From Leptodontidium sp. MPI-SDFR-AT-0119 (taxonomy: Eukaryota; Ascomycota; Leotiomycetes; Helotiales; Leptodontidiaceae), in the NCBI GenBank assembly GCA_020726505.1, contig JAHLEZ010000002.1, forward strand, positions 2,604,001 to 2,668,000: 64,000 nucleotides of DNA, read 5' to 3'. Position numbers and translations under genes: made by a program. The notes under the pieces are model-generated. The model was not told the DNA's origin, searched no databases, and saw only the letters and a list, made by a program, of their open reading frames with translations. Below are positions 22,465 to 33,439 of the stretch, in pieces. Numbering within the stretch: the first letter of the stretch is position 1; each line of letters begins with the position of its first letter.

Positions 22465-22734
22465 TCAGAAAGGAGTGAAAAAAGCCTCGTTATGTCGCAC
22501 CACCATAGACATAAACCACTCAGGCGTCCATTTGAGGACGAGCAGCACGACAAGAACCATGAATGTGCGAGGAAGGAGAAGGCACACCCATTCGTGAATA
22601 ATGGAGATGTAAATCTCTGAGACCGTGCTGTAGATAAATATCCGGTTTCCGAAGATGAAGTCGGTCAGGGACTGGGAGATGAGTGACAGAAACTCTCCCA
22701 GAAGATCAAGGGTTCTCTTGATGATGGTCAGCAT
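22465..22734 (-). CDS. Small membrane protein C, 89 aa
   Basis: From ATG 22734 (MLTIIKRTLDLLGEFL) the protein contains an amphipathic start and a strong membrane segment (about residues 62-80, LLPRTFMVLVVLLVLKW), ending FMSMVVRHNEAFFTPF. The frame is open upstream past the ATG without another ATG, so a missing 5' exon is possible. No family is recognised; same strand and similar size as its neighbours. Confidence 0.45.
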   Translation of the reverse strand: MLTIIKRTLDLLGEFLSLISQSLTDFIFGNRIFIYSTVSEIYISIIHEWVCLLLPRTFMVLVVLLVLKWTPEWFMSMVVRHNEAFFTPF

Positions 22735-23471
22735 GGCGCTCAATGGCCCGAGTTGACGTAGAAAGCTGTAGATGAGTTTGGACGATCTTCTGGGGGAGTT
22801 TTGTTGCAGGTGCAGCAAAGCGAGGTTGAGAGGAACAGCAGAGGCTGGTTGAAGTTCGCTTGAGGTTGCAAAACAGACTCCAAGGTTGGCTAGGCCGCGG
22901 AGCAGCCACCTACTTCTTCATATCAAATCCACATGCAGTATCAAAGCTCCATTCTCTTTCATGTCTCTCTCCATTTCAAGAGATAAATCCAAAACAGCGG
23001 CTCGGCTGTAACGTTTCAAGATGAAAAACAGACCCAGACTTCCACAAACTTAATTTAAGAGGAAGGAGATTCCCTTGAATTCAAAGGTACATGATCTTGT
23101 TTGCTTTGCTTGTTTGGTCAAAGCGCCAAACTCTCGTGGTTTTCTGGTTGTTGCTTCAACGGAACCTTGCGCACAAGTTATGGGGAAACCTTAACACGAC
23201 GATTGAGTAGAGCTGTTGCGTCGCAGGAGACTACTTCTTTACATTCCTTAGACTTAAAATTATAGTATATGTTGTGTAATCCTCCTAATATAGATATTGT
23301 CTGACAAGTGAACAGAAAACTTGGTATCGAAATGCCTCTGCTCGACTTTTCCCTATCAATTCATACCAGAGCCCCTTTCGGTCGTCTTGACTTATATTCT
23401 TGAGACAGGATACCTTAGTAATCGTCGTCGTCGTCGAAAAGGGCCCTCCATATGAGATGTGCCATGGCGGC
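22735..23471. other. Intergenic
   Basis: 737 bp with no supported gene; A/T-rich near 23250-23280. Confidence 0.5.
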
Positions 23472-23954
23472 CTAGGCACCACAAGTACACGACGAACTCC
23501 CACATCTTTTCAACTGGTCATGAAGGCGTTTATGAAAGACTACAGCCAGAGGTATAGCAAAGTTCCACCATTTATAGACAAGCCATATTCGCTGGAAGGG
23601 AACAAAAAGTAAACAAAATCGTATCATCACCCCAAGCAACCCCACAAAGAGACTGAAGCTGGAGACCTCTGCAATGGAGGTTAGAAGAACTTTCAGGCCC
23701 AACGCTTCTCGGATTCCGATGCTATCTGTTTCAGCAATTAAGCTGATCTGTTCGAAGTAATGTCGCGCAATGCTGAATTGAAGCATGACTGCGCAGAACA
23801 AGATGATCGCGGCGAAGTCTCTGAAGAGAGTTGGGTTAGCGGGGTATATCAAGTTGTCCGTAGGTCCAATAGTCCAGGCAATGGCATCAATATAATAGTA
23901 GAGACACAGGTATTGTGCAAAGACTTTTAGGAGACGGGTGATGAATGGATCCAT
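23472..23954 (-). CDS. Multi-pass membrane protein D, 160 aa
   Basis: It starts at ATG 23954 (MDPFITRLLKVFAQYLCLYY). Hydrophobic segments lie at about residues 8-28, 46-64, 90-118 and 122-140. The C-terminus is cysteine-rich (KRCGSSSCTCGA), which could be palmitoylated or metal-binding. The frame extends upstream only to a GTG, so the ATG was chosen. Unknown family; member of the minus-strand array. Confidence 0.55.
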   Translation of the reverse strand: MDPFITRLLKVFAQYLCLYYYIDAIAWTIGPTDNLIYPANPTLFRDFAAIILFCAVMLQFSIARHYFEQISLIAETDSIGIREALGLKVLLTSIAEVSSFSLFVGLLGVMIRFCLLFVPFQRIWLVYKWWNFAIPLAVVFHKRLHDQLKRCGSSSCTCGA

Positions 23955-24288
23955 GTTTGATGTTGATTTCGAAAAGATGCCGTGACGAATGTTCGAAGAT
24001 GAATTCGATCTGGCTGTCAGGTCGAGAGCTCCTAGGACGGCAAGTTCTGTGCTAACATGAAATGGCACTGGTATTCACGAATTCACAGGGGTAATGTCGT
24101 GCCACTTGCTAGCAAAAATGGAATTCACCAACCCAATCTAAACCTCGCAATCGCAACAAGACTTACCAGTCAGAGCGAGATCCTCACGTTCTAGCCGATG
24201 ATTCAATAATACATTACAGCCTTCAGCGTACAGTACAATGACTTGTGGAAGCATTCGCCTTCTTTAAGAGAGGTCGAGCACACAATAC
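23955..24288. other. Intergenic
   Basis: 334 bp between membrane genes D and E; nothing recognised. Confidence 0.5.
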
Positions 24289-24900
24289 TTATGCTCCAAA
24301 CGGCCTCAACATAGGCCCCAAAAACATGAATTCAAACCCAGAATCTCCGCTTCCACCCCTATAATTTATTCATAAGTCAAGATTCGCATTGAAACGATCT
24401 CTGAAAGAAAATGGAAAAACTTACGCGCTGCCACCACCAAGATCCACACCCACCAGCAACCAAGACAGTCCAAACATAGCAATCCACTGCGGCCAGGTAT
24501 ACCTCAAATGCAACCTCTTCCTCAAGACAAACGACCTCGCAAATGCCGCACCACCAACCACCAATCCAACAAGCAACGCGATTCCAAGAACACGTGAGCT
24601 GTAACTGACCAGAACGACCATCCGCAGTGCCTGCCGAACAAAGATATTGAGTCCGAAATACACGGGGAGAAGTTTGACTAGACGAATGCAGTCGGCATCC
24701 AGGAGGAGATGAGGCACCGAGAAGACGTAGAGCATGACGAAGAGCATGAAGCGGAAGAAGAGATGAGATGTGAAGCGTCCGAAGAGGAGCATTATGTCGA
24801 ATCGCAGACCTTGATAAAGTATTTGGGGTGAGAGAGCTGGGTAGCCTGGGTGGGGTGGCGAGGGCTCAGGGGGGATGTATGTATCCAGTTGTCTAGACAT
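24289..24900 (-). CDS. Multi-pass membrane protein E, 181 aa (two exons)
   Basis: Exons 24900-24425 and 24358-24289 are joined in phase 2 over a 66-nt intron with GTAAGT donor and CTTGAC branch; reading the first exon alone stops at a TAA that lies in the intron. The N-terminus is Pro-rich and polar (YIPPEPSPPHPGYPALSP); hydrophobic segments follow at about residues 40-62, 75-90, 98-122 and 135-150. The C-terminus is Gly/Ser-rich and ends FEFMFLGPMLRPFGA. The intron phase fits exactly, which supports an expressed gene. Family unknown. Confidence 0.6.
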
Positions 24901-25263
24901 TTTGAGGATATATCTCCAAGGAAAGTGGATGTAATGCAAACTTAGAAGTTGTGCTGGATGTTGACAAGATGTCTTGGAAGTTAAGTTGGTGCCTGCAGAT
25001 GAGGTCGAAAAAAGTCGGAAATCGCTTGTGGCGCAGCAGCCCCTGAAGTTAGGCTATTTTGGGAAACCTCACGTGATGCAACAAAAACAGCGTGAACTAG
25101 ATTCTTGCGAAGAAATCCAGTCTGCAAAGTGCCGTACATTCTTATTGGGAGTCCCTTCTCAAGCAAATGTTGAAGTAGTACCCAGGGGAAATGTCCTATG
25201 TCCGTACAGCGACAAAAGCTCACGTGCCCTTCCCCCTTCCGCTTCCACCGCAGCTCATCCTCT
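24901..25263. other. Intergenic
   Basis: 363 bp between genes E and F; nothing recognised. Confidence 0.5.
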
Positions 25264-25785
25264 CTAAGCCTTCTTCGGAGTCCATCCTCTCCGTTTCAAC
25301 CTCTCACCACCCTGCCAAACATCAAGATCCAGTCCTCCAGTTCTTGCACGTCCTCTCGATGAGCCAGTATATCCATCCTCCTCCCCTTCACTGCTGCTCT
25401 CACTCTCGATCCCACTTTCATCCGCAGCATCCAACTTCGACTGTTCAACAGCGGCCAACTCCGCAGCTCTAACAGCTTCTCTTAATGCGCTCTCGTCGTA
25501 TTCTTTGATCAAACGGTGTAGATACCACGCAATAGCAACCAATATGAGCGCGATAGCCAATGGGAGACGATGGACAGGCGTAGTGAAGAAAGCGCGGACG
25601 ATGGCGTCGAGGACTTTGGAAAGGATAATGTAAGACAGCGACATTCCGGAGAAGAAGGTGGTCTTTGGGTATTGGTAGCAGAATAGGAAGATGAGCGACA
25701 GGATGTAGATCGTGAGGTTGTAGACGCTCGTGAGGAAGGATGGGATTCCGATCTCAATCGTGTTGGCTGAGAAGGAATGGTCCAT
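25264..25785 (-). CDS. Membrane protein F with acidic/basic tail, 173 aa
   Basis: A single exon from ATG 25785. Two or three membrane segments (about residues 15-37, 46-63 and 73-90) precede a cytosol-like tail: a charged helix (EYDESALREAVRAAELAAVE), an acidic serine stretch (ESESSSEGEED) and a basic end (RLKRRGWTPKKA). This layout, membrane part first and soluble tail second, recurs in genes A and G. No known family. Confidence 0.6.
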   Translation of the reverse strand: MDHSFSANTIEIGIPSFLTSVYNLTIYILSLIFLFCYQYPKTTFFSGMSLSYIILSKVLDAIVRAFFTTPVHRLPLAIALILVAIAWYLHRLIKEYDESALREAVRAAELAAVEQSKLDAADESGIESESSSEGEEDGYTGSSRGRARTGGLDLDVWQGGERLKRRGWTPKKA

Positions 25786-26314
25786 GGTGCGCGACCGTAG
25801 AAATTAAGGTACAGCAAAGATGTTGCCAGTGTGTTATTTCGATTTCTTCTAATCTGGAAGATATGGGAGGACGTGTTTCGACGCGTTACATCCAGAGTCT
25901 ATGCTGGAAGGGAATGGCTAAGCGAGAACAAAACAAAAAATGACGTGGGGCTAATTCAAGATCAGACGTAGTGAAGCACGTGCAGACGATGATCTGAGGC
26001 ACTCAAACTATGGTGAAGGTCACGGTTGATTGAGAGAAATGGAATGGGAATTTATTTTACACAGGACATATTTGCTCCTCCCGTTTGCTCCGGCTCCTCT
26101 CTGCCAAGGTTCCATGATCTTGTACATTAACTTGACAACATGTCTCCGCCAACCTGCATACCCTTTCCAGGCCAGCTCAACGTCACAATACCACTATTAC
26201 CATCTAATCTCAGTCTGACCCTCATTCACACTGTCCCACTCAGCAGCCCTCCGATTGCTTCTCTCCCAGCCACCGTCCTCCCCGCCACACACTCCTCTCA
26301 GAATCAGTTATTTT
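25786..26314. other. Intergenic
   Basis: 528 bp between genes F and G; nothing recognised. Confidence 0.5.
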
Positions 26315-27175
26315 TCATACAATTGCTTCTCCAGCATTCTCGTATAATTCTCCACCCACATCGTCCGAAGCAATATTAAAATCACCAAGCTGAAAAATAG
26401 GATCTTCGGCAATCTCCGCGTCCAGTTTCGCAAGATATATATCCCCCGCCTCGTCTCTCGCCCTTCTTATTTCTTCCTTCAGATCTGAGATCTCCTTTCG
26501 CAGCTTGTCACACTTCGCGGAATCGCTACCGGTTTTCGTACCTTGGTTGGCAACCCTAGCTTTCTTCTTTCCACCAGCAGTCTTCGTACCCCGATTCGCA
26601 GACTTCATCGCCTGGGCCGTCTCTAATGTGTCATCAGTCTGTGTACCCCGATCGACAAAAGGTCTCCTCTTAGCGTGCGACACCTTTCCTCGCTTTCGCC
26701 CAGTGAGCCACATGTTGAAGCGCAGAAGAGCCATCTGAATAGACCCATTAAGCGCAAACAAGATCTCCACGACAGGAGAGATCACAGCGCCGCGGAGCCA
26801 AGGGTAGCCCAGAGCCGCCACAGATATCAACACAAAGTACATCGGCTTCTGTAGGGCGATGAGGAAGATTTTCTCGATGGCACAGCCGAGGAGGTAGACG
26901 GTATATGCCATGAGACAGAGGCGACAAGAGATGTAAAGCCAAACGACTGTGTTGACGAAGAACGATAGAGTAGCGATGCTGAGCATCCGGAAAAGGCCAT
27001 AGGTGAGGAAAGCGACCATGTATAGGATGTTGTAGTAGTGCTTGAGGACGTATAGTGATAGCCAGGGGAGGTCGTCGAAGATGAATTCCATGAGCAGGAC
27101 GAATGGGAAGAGGAGTAGGAAGTCGACGTAGTTGACGAGGAAAATGGTGACGCTATCATCCCAGGGGAGCTTCAT
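26315..27175 (-). CDS. Membrane protein G with RGTQT-type repeats and coiled coil, 286 aa
   Basis: A single exon from ATG 27175. Residues 8-155 contain about five hydrophobic segments. The soluble tail has three similar peptides, RGTQT (176-180), RGTKT (195-199) and QGTKT (211-215), spaced 16-19 residues, then a coiled coil (about 222-255) and an acidic end. K/R-x-T-Q-T is the consensus of dynein light chain LC8-binding sites (established knowledge); only the first repeat fits it fully. LC8-type binding next to a coiled coil would suit a membrane adaptor, but that is inference. It is the largest and 5'-most gene of the seven-gene membrane array. Confidence 0.65.
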   Translation of the reverse strand: MKLPWDDSVTIFLVNYVDFLLLFPFVLLMEFIFDDLPWLSLYVLKHYYNILYMVAFLTYGLFRMLSIATLSFFVNTVVWLYISCRLCLMAYTVYLLGCAIEKIFLIALQKPMYFVLISVAALGYPWLRGAVISPVVEILFALNGSIQMALLRFNMWLTGRKRGKVSHAKRRPFVDRGTQTDDTLETAQAMKSANRGTKTAGGKKKARVANQGTKTGSDSAKCDKLRKEISDLKEEIRRARDEAGDIYLAKLDAEIAEDPIFQLGDFNIASDDVGGELYENAGEAIV

Positions 27176-27952
27176 GGTGATGGAGGATTGCAGGTCTCTT
27201 GAACGTATGCGCGAGCGAATCGAGGTTATGGAATTAGTCTGTGTGGTTGAGGGCGAAAGTGGTGTTGCTGGGACTGATCTGTCATCCTCGAAATATTATA
27301 TGTGCGCGCGCGCTCGCTTGGGGGAAAATGTTTTCTCCTATGGGGTGGCGTACATTCACTTTTATCGCCTTAGCCGCTTTCATGTCGTTGACTTTAGTTT
27401 CTAGCAGGCATAGAACAATCCAGAATTCGCTGCTACAAAGTTCAAATGGGAGATTGACTGTGTTAGCTCTTCTAGACCTGGACTTGTGGTCCTTGTTAAC
27501 ATCACTGCCTCGTCTCAAAGGCACCTTCACCGAAATAAACATTTGACTCAAGCATTATTACGTCAATGGCCTGTATGTTTGACTCCTTGTGCTGCACATA
27601 ATGGTATGGAATGTAAAAGTAGCTTCATTTAAGAAAATTCTTTAGCCCTGGCATGGGGTCAAGTGAGGTCAACGGCACTTGTAATGTTGACACAATTGAA
27701 GCTCCGGGGGTGGTCATTTTAAATTCCATGTATCTGTGATCTGGACTAATTCCAGGTCTCCCCAGTGTTTGGATACACTGCTAAGGGCCGAGAAGGGAGA
27801 GTGTGCGGTAGGAAGGTTAGAGTTTATTAGTGGTTGGCCATGTCATCCTGGCAACCAAAAGTTGAAAGTGCAGCTATCTCGAGAGTGAAGGCTTCGTGAC
27901 ACAACGGAATCCCAAATCCGCTAATAAAAAAAATAACATGAGCATTCAGTTA
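27176..27952. other. Intergenic
   Basis: Promoter of gene G on the left and 3' region of the HET gene on the right. No gene seen. Confidence 0.5.
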
Positions 27953-30825
27953 TCACCTAATAATGAAAGATCTCTCTTCCAAAGTCCCATCATCCACAAA
28001 CTCCATAAGCTCTCCTTCCATAATCCCACCGACACGGGCCGCTCCAACAAGTGTGAAATGCTCGCCGTGCCTTCGCAATATCATTGGAACATCGAAGCCA
28101 AACAGTATAACTACCAAATCTCCTTCCTGAATTCCATTCACACCAATGCCGAAAAAGCCCGAACGGGTCACGATTAGTTTCCTGCCTGCGATGGAATAAA
28201 GAACTAATTGAACCACTGCTTCCCCAACATCACCGGAATCTGATGTAGAGGAAGACGAAGAGGAGGATGTTTCGGAACTCGTGGCGACTTGATCAGATAC
28301 TGTAGTGTCCTCTGTCTCGGATGCCTCCCGATCTTCCACCGGGATCCATCTTTCAAATACTTGATGGAATTCGTTGTCATTCCAAGTCCCGCAGGTGATG
28401 ATCTTGTAGACACTGTTTACGGTTCTGAGATGCTGAAATTTGCTAGCCGGGTTGTCATCATTGATGTTTCCTTCCCTTCTTTCCATAGCATTTCGGTGAA
28501 AGGCTGTCAAATTGGCATACATCTGATCAGGTTTGAGAAGCTCTCCGGTCTGGACTGGGACAGCGGTTTGGATTTCGTCTAAGATAACGCCTCGTATAAT
28601 CAACCTGGGGCCAACAGCAATGCATTCCGCCTTGCGGCCTTTGGATGCGCTGATGAACTTCTTGTTTTTGCTGCCCATCGATAGCATCCCTGGGTCGGAT
28701 TCTCCATCAACAACCTGGTCAGAGAAATCGATTGCCCAAGAAGGAATGCTATCCTCAGAAGAACTTCTGACCGACAGGCGGTTGTAAACGTGACCACTCC
28801 CGGAGACCATCAGTATTGCAGCGCTATATTTCACGTAGACTACTTCTCTGGGAAGCATATAATTCGGAGGAAGCAAAGCCCTACTCGACACATTAGTACT
28901 ACTCCTGGCCGATGTTTCATGATGTAGCCGCTGAAACAAAAATTTCGATCATCGGAAAAGAGGCCTAGGGTTTCGGCTATTGAGATTCAGTCGGGAAATA
29001 CTGACCTGTGGGGTTCCAATAGAAAACTCAAAATTCCGAAAAGTTTATCGCGAGGGTCAGCACACCGATATCGCCGTATGAAGATAGACATGACGGAGAT
29101 AGGATGGGCATCAGTGGTTCTGTGTAGACCGACGAATCCTCGTTTGTTCCGCAGTGTGCAGGCCATCATAAATCCATGCACCGTTTCGATTGTCTCCCAG
29201 TAGGTAGTCGGTACAGTTACTGTTAAATCGGTTCCTCCGGGTGGTAGAGCAAGGTTCCAACGGCTAAGAGCATTACTGGCGGGGGAACGCAATTTGGACC
29301 CTGGGTGTTGCAATCAGTACTCATGAACGGCAAGAGACATATTGGGATAGTGGAGCGCTGCTAAGTTAAAATACCTACACCTCATACACTGTTTTCCGCA
29401 GACCATTTGAGGATCTTTCAACGTAAGAGCAAACTCCTGACAGGTCCAAAGGCGCGACCACCACTGCCTAGATAAGAGCTTGAATAGGCCCTGGTAGAAC
29501 CTCTCTTTGTCTTCGTAGTGAGGATCGGCGCCCGAGTCAATGTCCAAATCGGAATCCTCGCTAGAAGAAGAACCACGTCTTCGAGCCTTTGCATCTGCTA
29601 ATTCCTGAAGTTGCTGCATAACAAAAGCACTGTCATCCTCTTCAGGGCCAAGCCAACACAAGACGTTCTCAGCCGCGGGATAGATCTCACTCATCAACTT
29701 CACCTGGGTTTGCTTCTCAATTGGGTCGTTTTGGTTGATGCACAAGGCATCCACCCAGAGTCTTCGAGACTCCTGTTCGTGTCTGAGATGTCTAAGTGCT
29801 ATCTCCAGATTTGAGGTTATCTCGAAACTGGTTTTGTTCAACTGCATGGGCTTCGTCTCGGCAGAACTCCCCCATGCGTAAGACAAGGCTTCATACCGTG
29901 GGTCGTCCCACAAGTGCTCGATGGTAAGTAGACAATGAATAGGCTGTTCCTCGGAACCAGGAAGTAGCTCCAGAACCCGGATCTCATGCGCGTCGGTCAT
30001 TCTTGGGCTTGGGTATGGGTTTGGGTATACCGGTTGCCTGACAGAAATGTCTTCCTCTCCTTTCCCCTCCTTCTCATACATTTCCGACGGGACCAGAGAT
30101 TTCAAGTTATGCCGTTCCAAGAACAGCTGAGACAGAAATTTTAAGACGTCCAGCAGAGTCTCTTGCATTGTCCCATCCCAGTCTGCTAACATCGGTTGAG
30201 AAAACAAGTTATCCAGATCGGTTTCGGAGATTGTTTTGGTATCAAGAATTTCATATATCGCCATCAAAGGATTCATAAGGATAACTTCTTGTAACAAGTG
30301 AACGTCGTCCTCGATTTCAGACCAATCATACATGTCCGAATATTGGAACATGCCTTCGGCAATGAGTGATTCATCCGAGATCGACCTCTCATCTGCTTCA
30401 GGTGCATCATCTTCAAATATCTTGGAGTCATCATTGATTCCCGGCTCGAGATCAATAGCAGACGTGGAGGAGGGTTCGTCTCCTTCTGATTCCTCTGACT
30501 GGGAAGAAGTGTCACTATCCTCAGCTGCCAGTGGTGGCATTTCGCACATGCGTTCCAACTCAAGCTTCAACCACGTCACCGATTCACCAATGTATCGGAA
30601 TCGTTCATCTGCAGACACAAGATTTTTCACTATGTCATCCAGAATAGCCACATATCCGTTGCTTTTGTTGAGAGTATCGCCCAACGTGTTCCAGTTCTCC
30701 TTGTCATGCTCCGCGGTGAAGGCATCAGGAAGTTCTGGGAAGCTGAATTTCGGAAGGGGAACATTGTTGAGTAAGCCGTCCTCATTGCTGATGGCGAGAT
30801 CCTTGTACAGATCTTCGAGGGACAT
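27953..30825 (-). CDS. HET-domain (heterokaryon incompatibility) protein, 897 aa
   Basis: Exons 30825-29379, 29300-29006 and 28904-27953 have phases 1 and 2 and introns of 78 nt (GTAGGT, CTGAT branch) and 101 nt (GTCAGT). The HET domain starts at about residue 311 with YEALSYAWG and continues with LWVDALCINQND and EIYPAAENVLCWLGPEEDD, then WWSRLWTCQEFAL, all diagnostic. Ahead of it lies an unusual 280-residue acidic, Ser/Glu-rich extension. The C-terminal third has the usual YGLLG-like block (KLFGILSFLL) and a low-complexity Ser run. HET proteins trigger cell death after fusion of incompatible hyphae or related immune-like responses. The second intron has two candidate acceptors; the one at 28905 keeps the frame. 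Confidence 0.88.
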
Positions 30826-31987
30826 GATGCCCTGAAGGAATTGGTGCTCGAGCGAGTCCTGGGAGGTCGAAGTGCGGGGTTAAGGGCAGATCACCAAGAG
30901 CTTTGTCTCCAGCCTTCTGTTCTCGTACGTGATACCCAGCCAAATTCGAAGTCTGCTGCCGCTGCGAGCCGGATTGGGGGTTTAATTATGTGATAGGCAC
31001 ACACACAAGTTGCGCCGTTCAAGGACAAAGATCACTACTGAATTCTACTCAGGACAAAGGGCTGTAAGTATGCTTGGCGACGCAGCCTCGGATCATCCGC
31101 ATACAGTCACGAGGTCTGAATCCTTCGGACTTACTAACTTCAGTGGCGCAACGAGCCAGTTAACCGATCGAACCTCAACCCAGAACTAAAATTACCTCGA
31201 AATTCTAGAAGCGCTTCAGTTTCAGCAAGTTTGTTTGCTTCCAAACCGTAATACTTCTGTTCAAATCAATGTCCAAAACTCATTCAGAAAGCTGAACCAA
31301 GTGTTGCAACACGCAACTCACCCCTGCTTGCAGAGGCCAATCATCGAAAGTAAATAACGCCACAATCCGAACATGGAGATGGAAGTTCATTCGATGATCT
31401 GATTTACTGCTCACGAATTGCCTGCTAGGAATTCCAGAGTTGAATTTTGAACTATAGTTAGGCGAGTAAAAGAGTGATAACAGAGGGCAGAAAATTTGCT
31501 AGAACCGAGACAACATCGCTTGATGCCCCTCGAATAACGAAAATACCATGCCAAGGAAGCAATCAGTCAACAATAGATGCCTCAGATCTTCTTGACATCA
31601 TACTAGTTACACACTGAATAGCATCAACCTATTTCAGACTGAATTTAACTGATTGTTCCTCTGCGTCTCATAATCAGGTCGTCATCCCACTTAGGAAAGA
31701 AGTCTTTCAATTTAGAAATGTAACTTGTTACTGGACACCCTCCCCACGCTGTCTGTCTAAATAGAAATCTCTTGTTTGATATTTCACAAAAACGATGAGA
31801 TATTCAGTACGTCAGCTACGCCTTGGAGAGCTCCGATGTCTTGATCTGCAGCATCCCTTCACACCAGTAAGATACGGATTTCCACGCATCCTCGCCACCC
31901 TCGCGATCGTCCGCAACACTACCAAGTCTCAACCAAGCCAAAACAATACTTCCACTCTCAAAAACTCCTCATCATCACCATATCCTC
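30826..31987. other. Intergenic
   Basis: 1.16 kb without a supported gene; it includes the promoter region of the HET gene. Confidence 0.5.
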
Positions 31988-32299
31988 CTACTTCTTACTC
32001 TGTCCAACAACAGTACCCACCCACCTCGTGGGAGTCGCATCCGTAAAATTCCTCACATCATCCATAACCTCCTCCACACTGGTCAAATTCTTCACCACAT
32101 CCAAACTCTCCCAGAACACAACAGCCTGAACATGATAATCCGCCTCGTCACCACCAGTCGTGACAGACCAGCTGAGTAGCCCTTGTGGTCCCCAGAGTTT
32201 CTCAACTAGTGGCCAGTGCGTGTTGAGGTAGTACTCCATGTTGAATGTGGATGCTGCTGATTTGGGGTAGATGAATTGGACGACTGCTTGGGATGGCAT
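31988..32299 (-). CDS. EthD-domain protein, 103 aa
   Basis: A single exon from ATG 32299. The sequence VVQFIYPKSAASTFNMEYYL then HWPLVEKLWGPQGL matches the EthD family of about 100-residue ferredoxin-like, dimeric alpha-beta barrel proteins in start, length and order (a conserved Y-x-x-x-H-W). EthD proteins are known from ethyl tert-butyl ether degradation in bacteria; fungal homologues are often small enzymes or ligand binders of unknown substrate, some in secondary metabolite clusters. There is no such cluster here. It is divergent from the MDR gene, 1.1 kb away. Confidence 0.85.
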   Translation of the reverse strand: MPSQAVVQFIYPKSAASTFNMEYYLNTHWPLVEKLWGPQGLLSWSVTTGGDEADYHVQAVVFWESLDVVKNLTSVEEVMDDVRNFTDATPTRWVGTVVGQSKK

Positions 32300-33439
32300 G
32301 ATGGGCGAGAAGGAATTGTAATGCTGTAAGCGCTGTTGGTAAAATTAATTGTAGTGGTAATTATGGTTATAATTATGATTGAGATTGGAGGAGGAAATAT
32401 AGTGGTATGTGGTTCCAAGTTTTGGTTTGAGATGTTGTGTATGAACTCAGAAGCGTTCAAGACGCAGATCAGGTACATCCCTTATATATGGCTTTTCGGA
32501 CTTCGGCTTAACAGTGGGCACAGGGATTGTTACACCGAATTAGCATGACGTCCTGCAGCTTTTTTATTCGGTATCAGGTAGAGTGATTACAAACGCCAGA
32601 GACAGCGGAAGTTAAATCGCAGGGCTTACTCCGACTGTGCAGAAAATGCGAGTAAGCCAATCCAACTTCACATTTCTTGCAAGTAAGTCATCAAAGAATA
32701 AGGCACACTCGCAGCGTGAATATTGGCAGTGACGTTCCCTGCTCATGATACCTGCCTTCAGAAAGAAGAGTTAGGCTTTTCGTATGAATGGAAATATTGA
32801 CCTTCGCGTAGCTCGCTTCGCTCGCCTCGCTGCCACACGCCTTATGCATGTGAATCCCACTATGCGGCTAAGAGATCTGCACCTTGATTCGTAAGACTCT
32901 GGATTTGCAGGTCTCTTCCCAAACGCGCCGTGCTTACGATGTACATCTTGGTTGATGCAAGTACGTTTCTTTACGCCTATCCGCTCCAGAAGCGAGCGAT
33001 TTTCTCGGACCGAGATCTTTTTTACGCCTTTCTTGTACTTGTATACCCCTAAGTGACCTTATAAAGGAACCGACGTCATTCCGTTCTCGCTTGTGGTTTG
33101 GTTTTGGGGTGCGCGCTTCAGTGCACATCACCGATATGCAAGATAGCAGCATCGTATAGTCCTGTTATCACCGAAACGTGAGAACGAAACCTGCTTTTGA
33201 CTTGGACTTTGTGTATGATGAGAAGTCAATTGGTAAGCCAAGATGCGTCGTTCGATGGTATTAGAACTAGAGATAAGTATCTTTGAATCAGCAATATCTA
33301 CCTCGAACTCTCATCTTCAATCTTCAGCATTACACCTGATCTGAAATCTACTACTCACAACTTCGCAGCTACCACCTCTCAGACTAAATATTATCAGCCT
33401 CCCAATCACTCTCGAAGAACAGTTCCATCAAATTTCAAG
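32300..33439. other. Divergent intergenic region between EthD and MDR genes
   Basis: 1.14 kb. Short frames only; the stretch 33300-33439 is a C/A-rich leader of the MDR gene. Confidence 0.5.
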
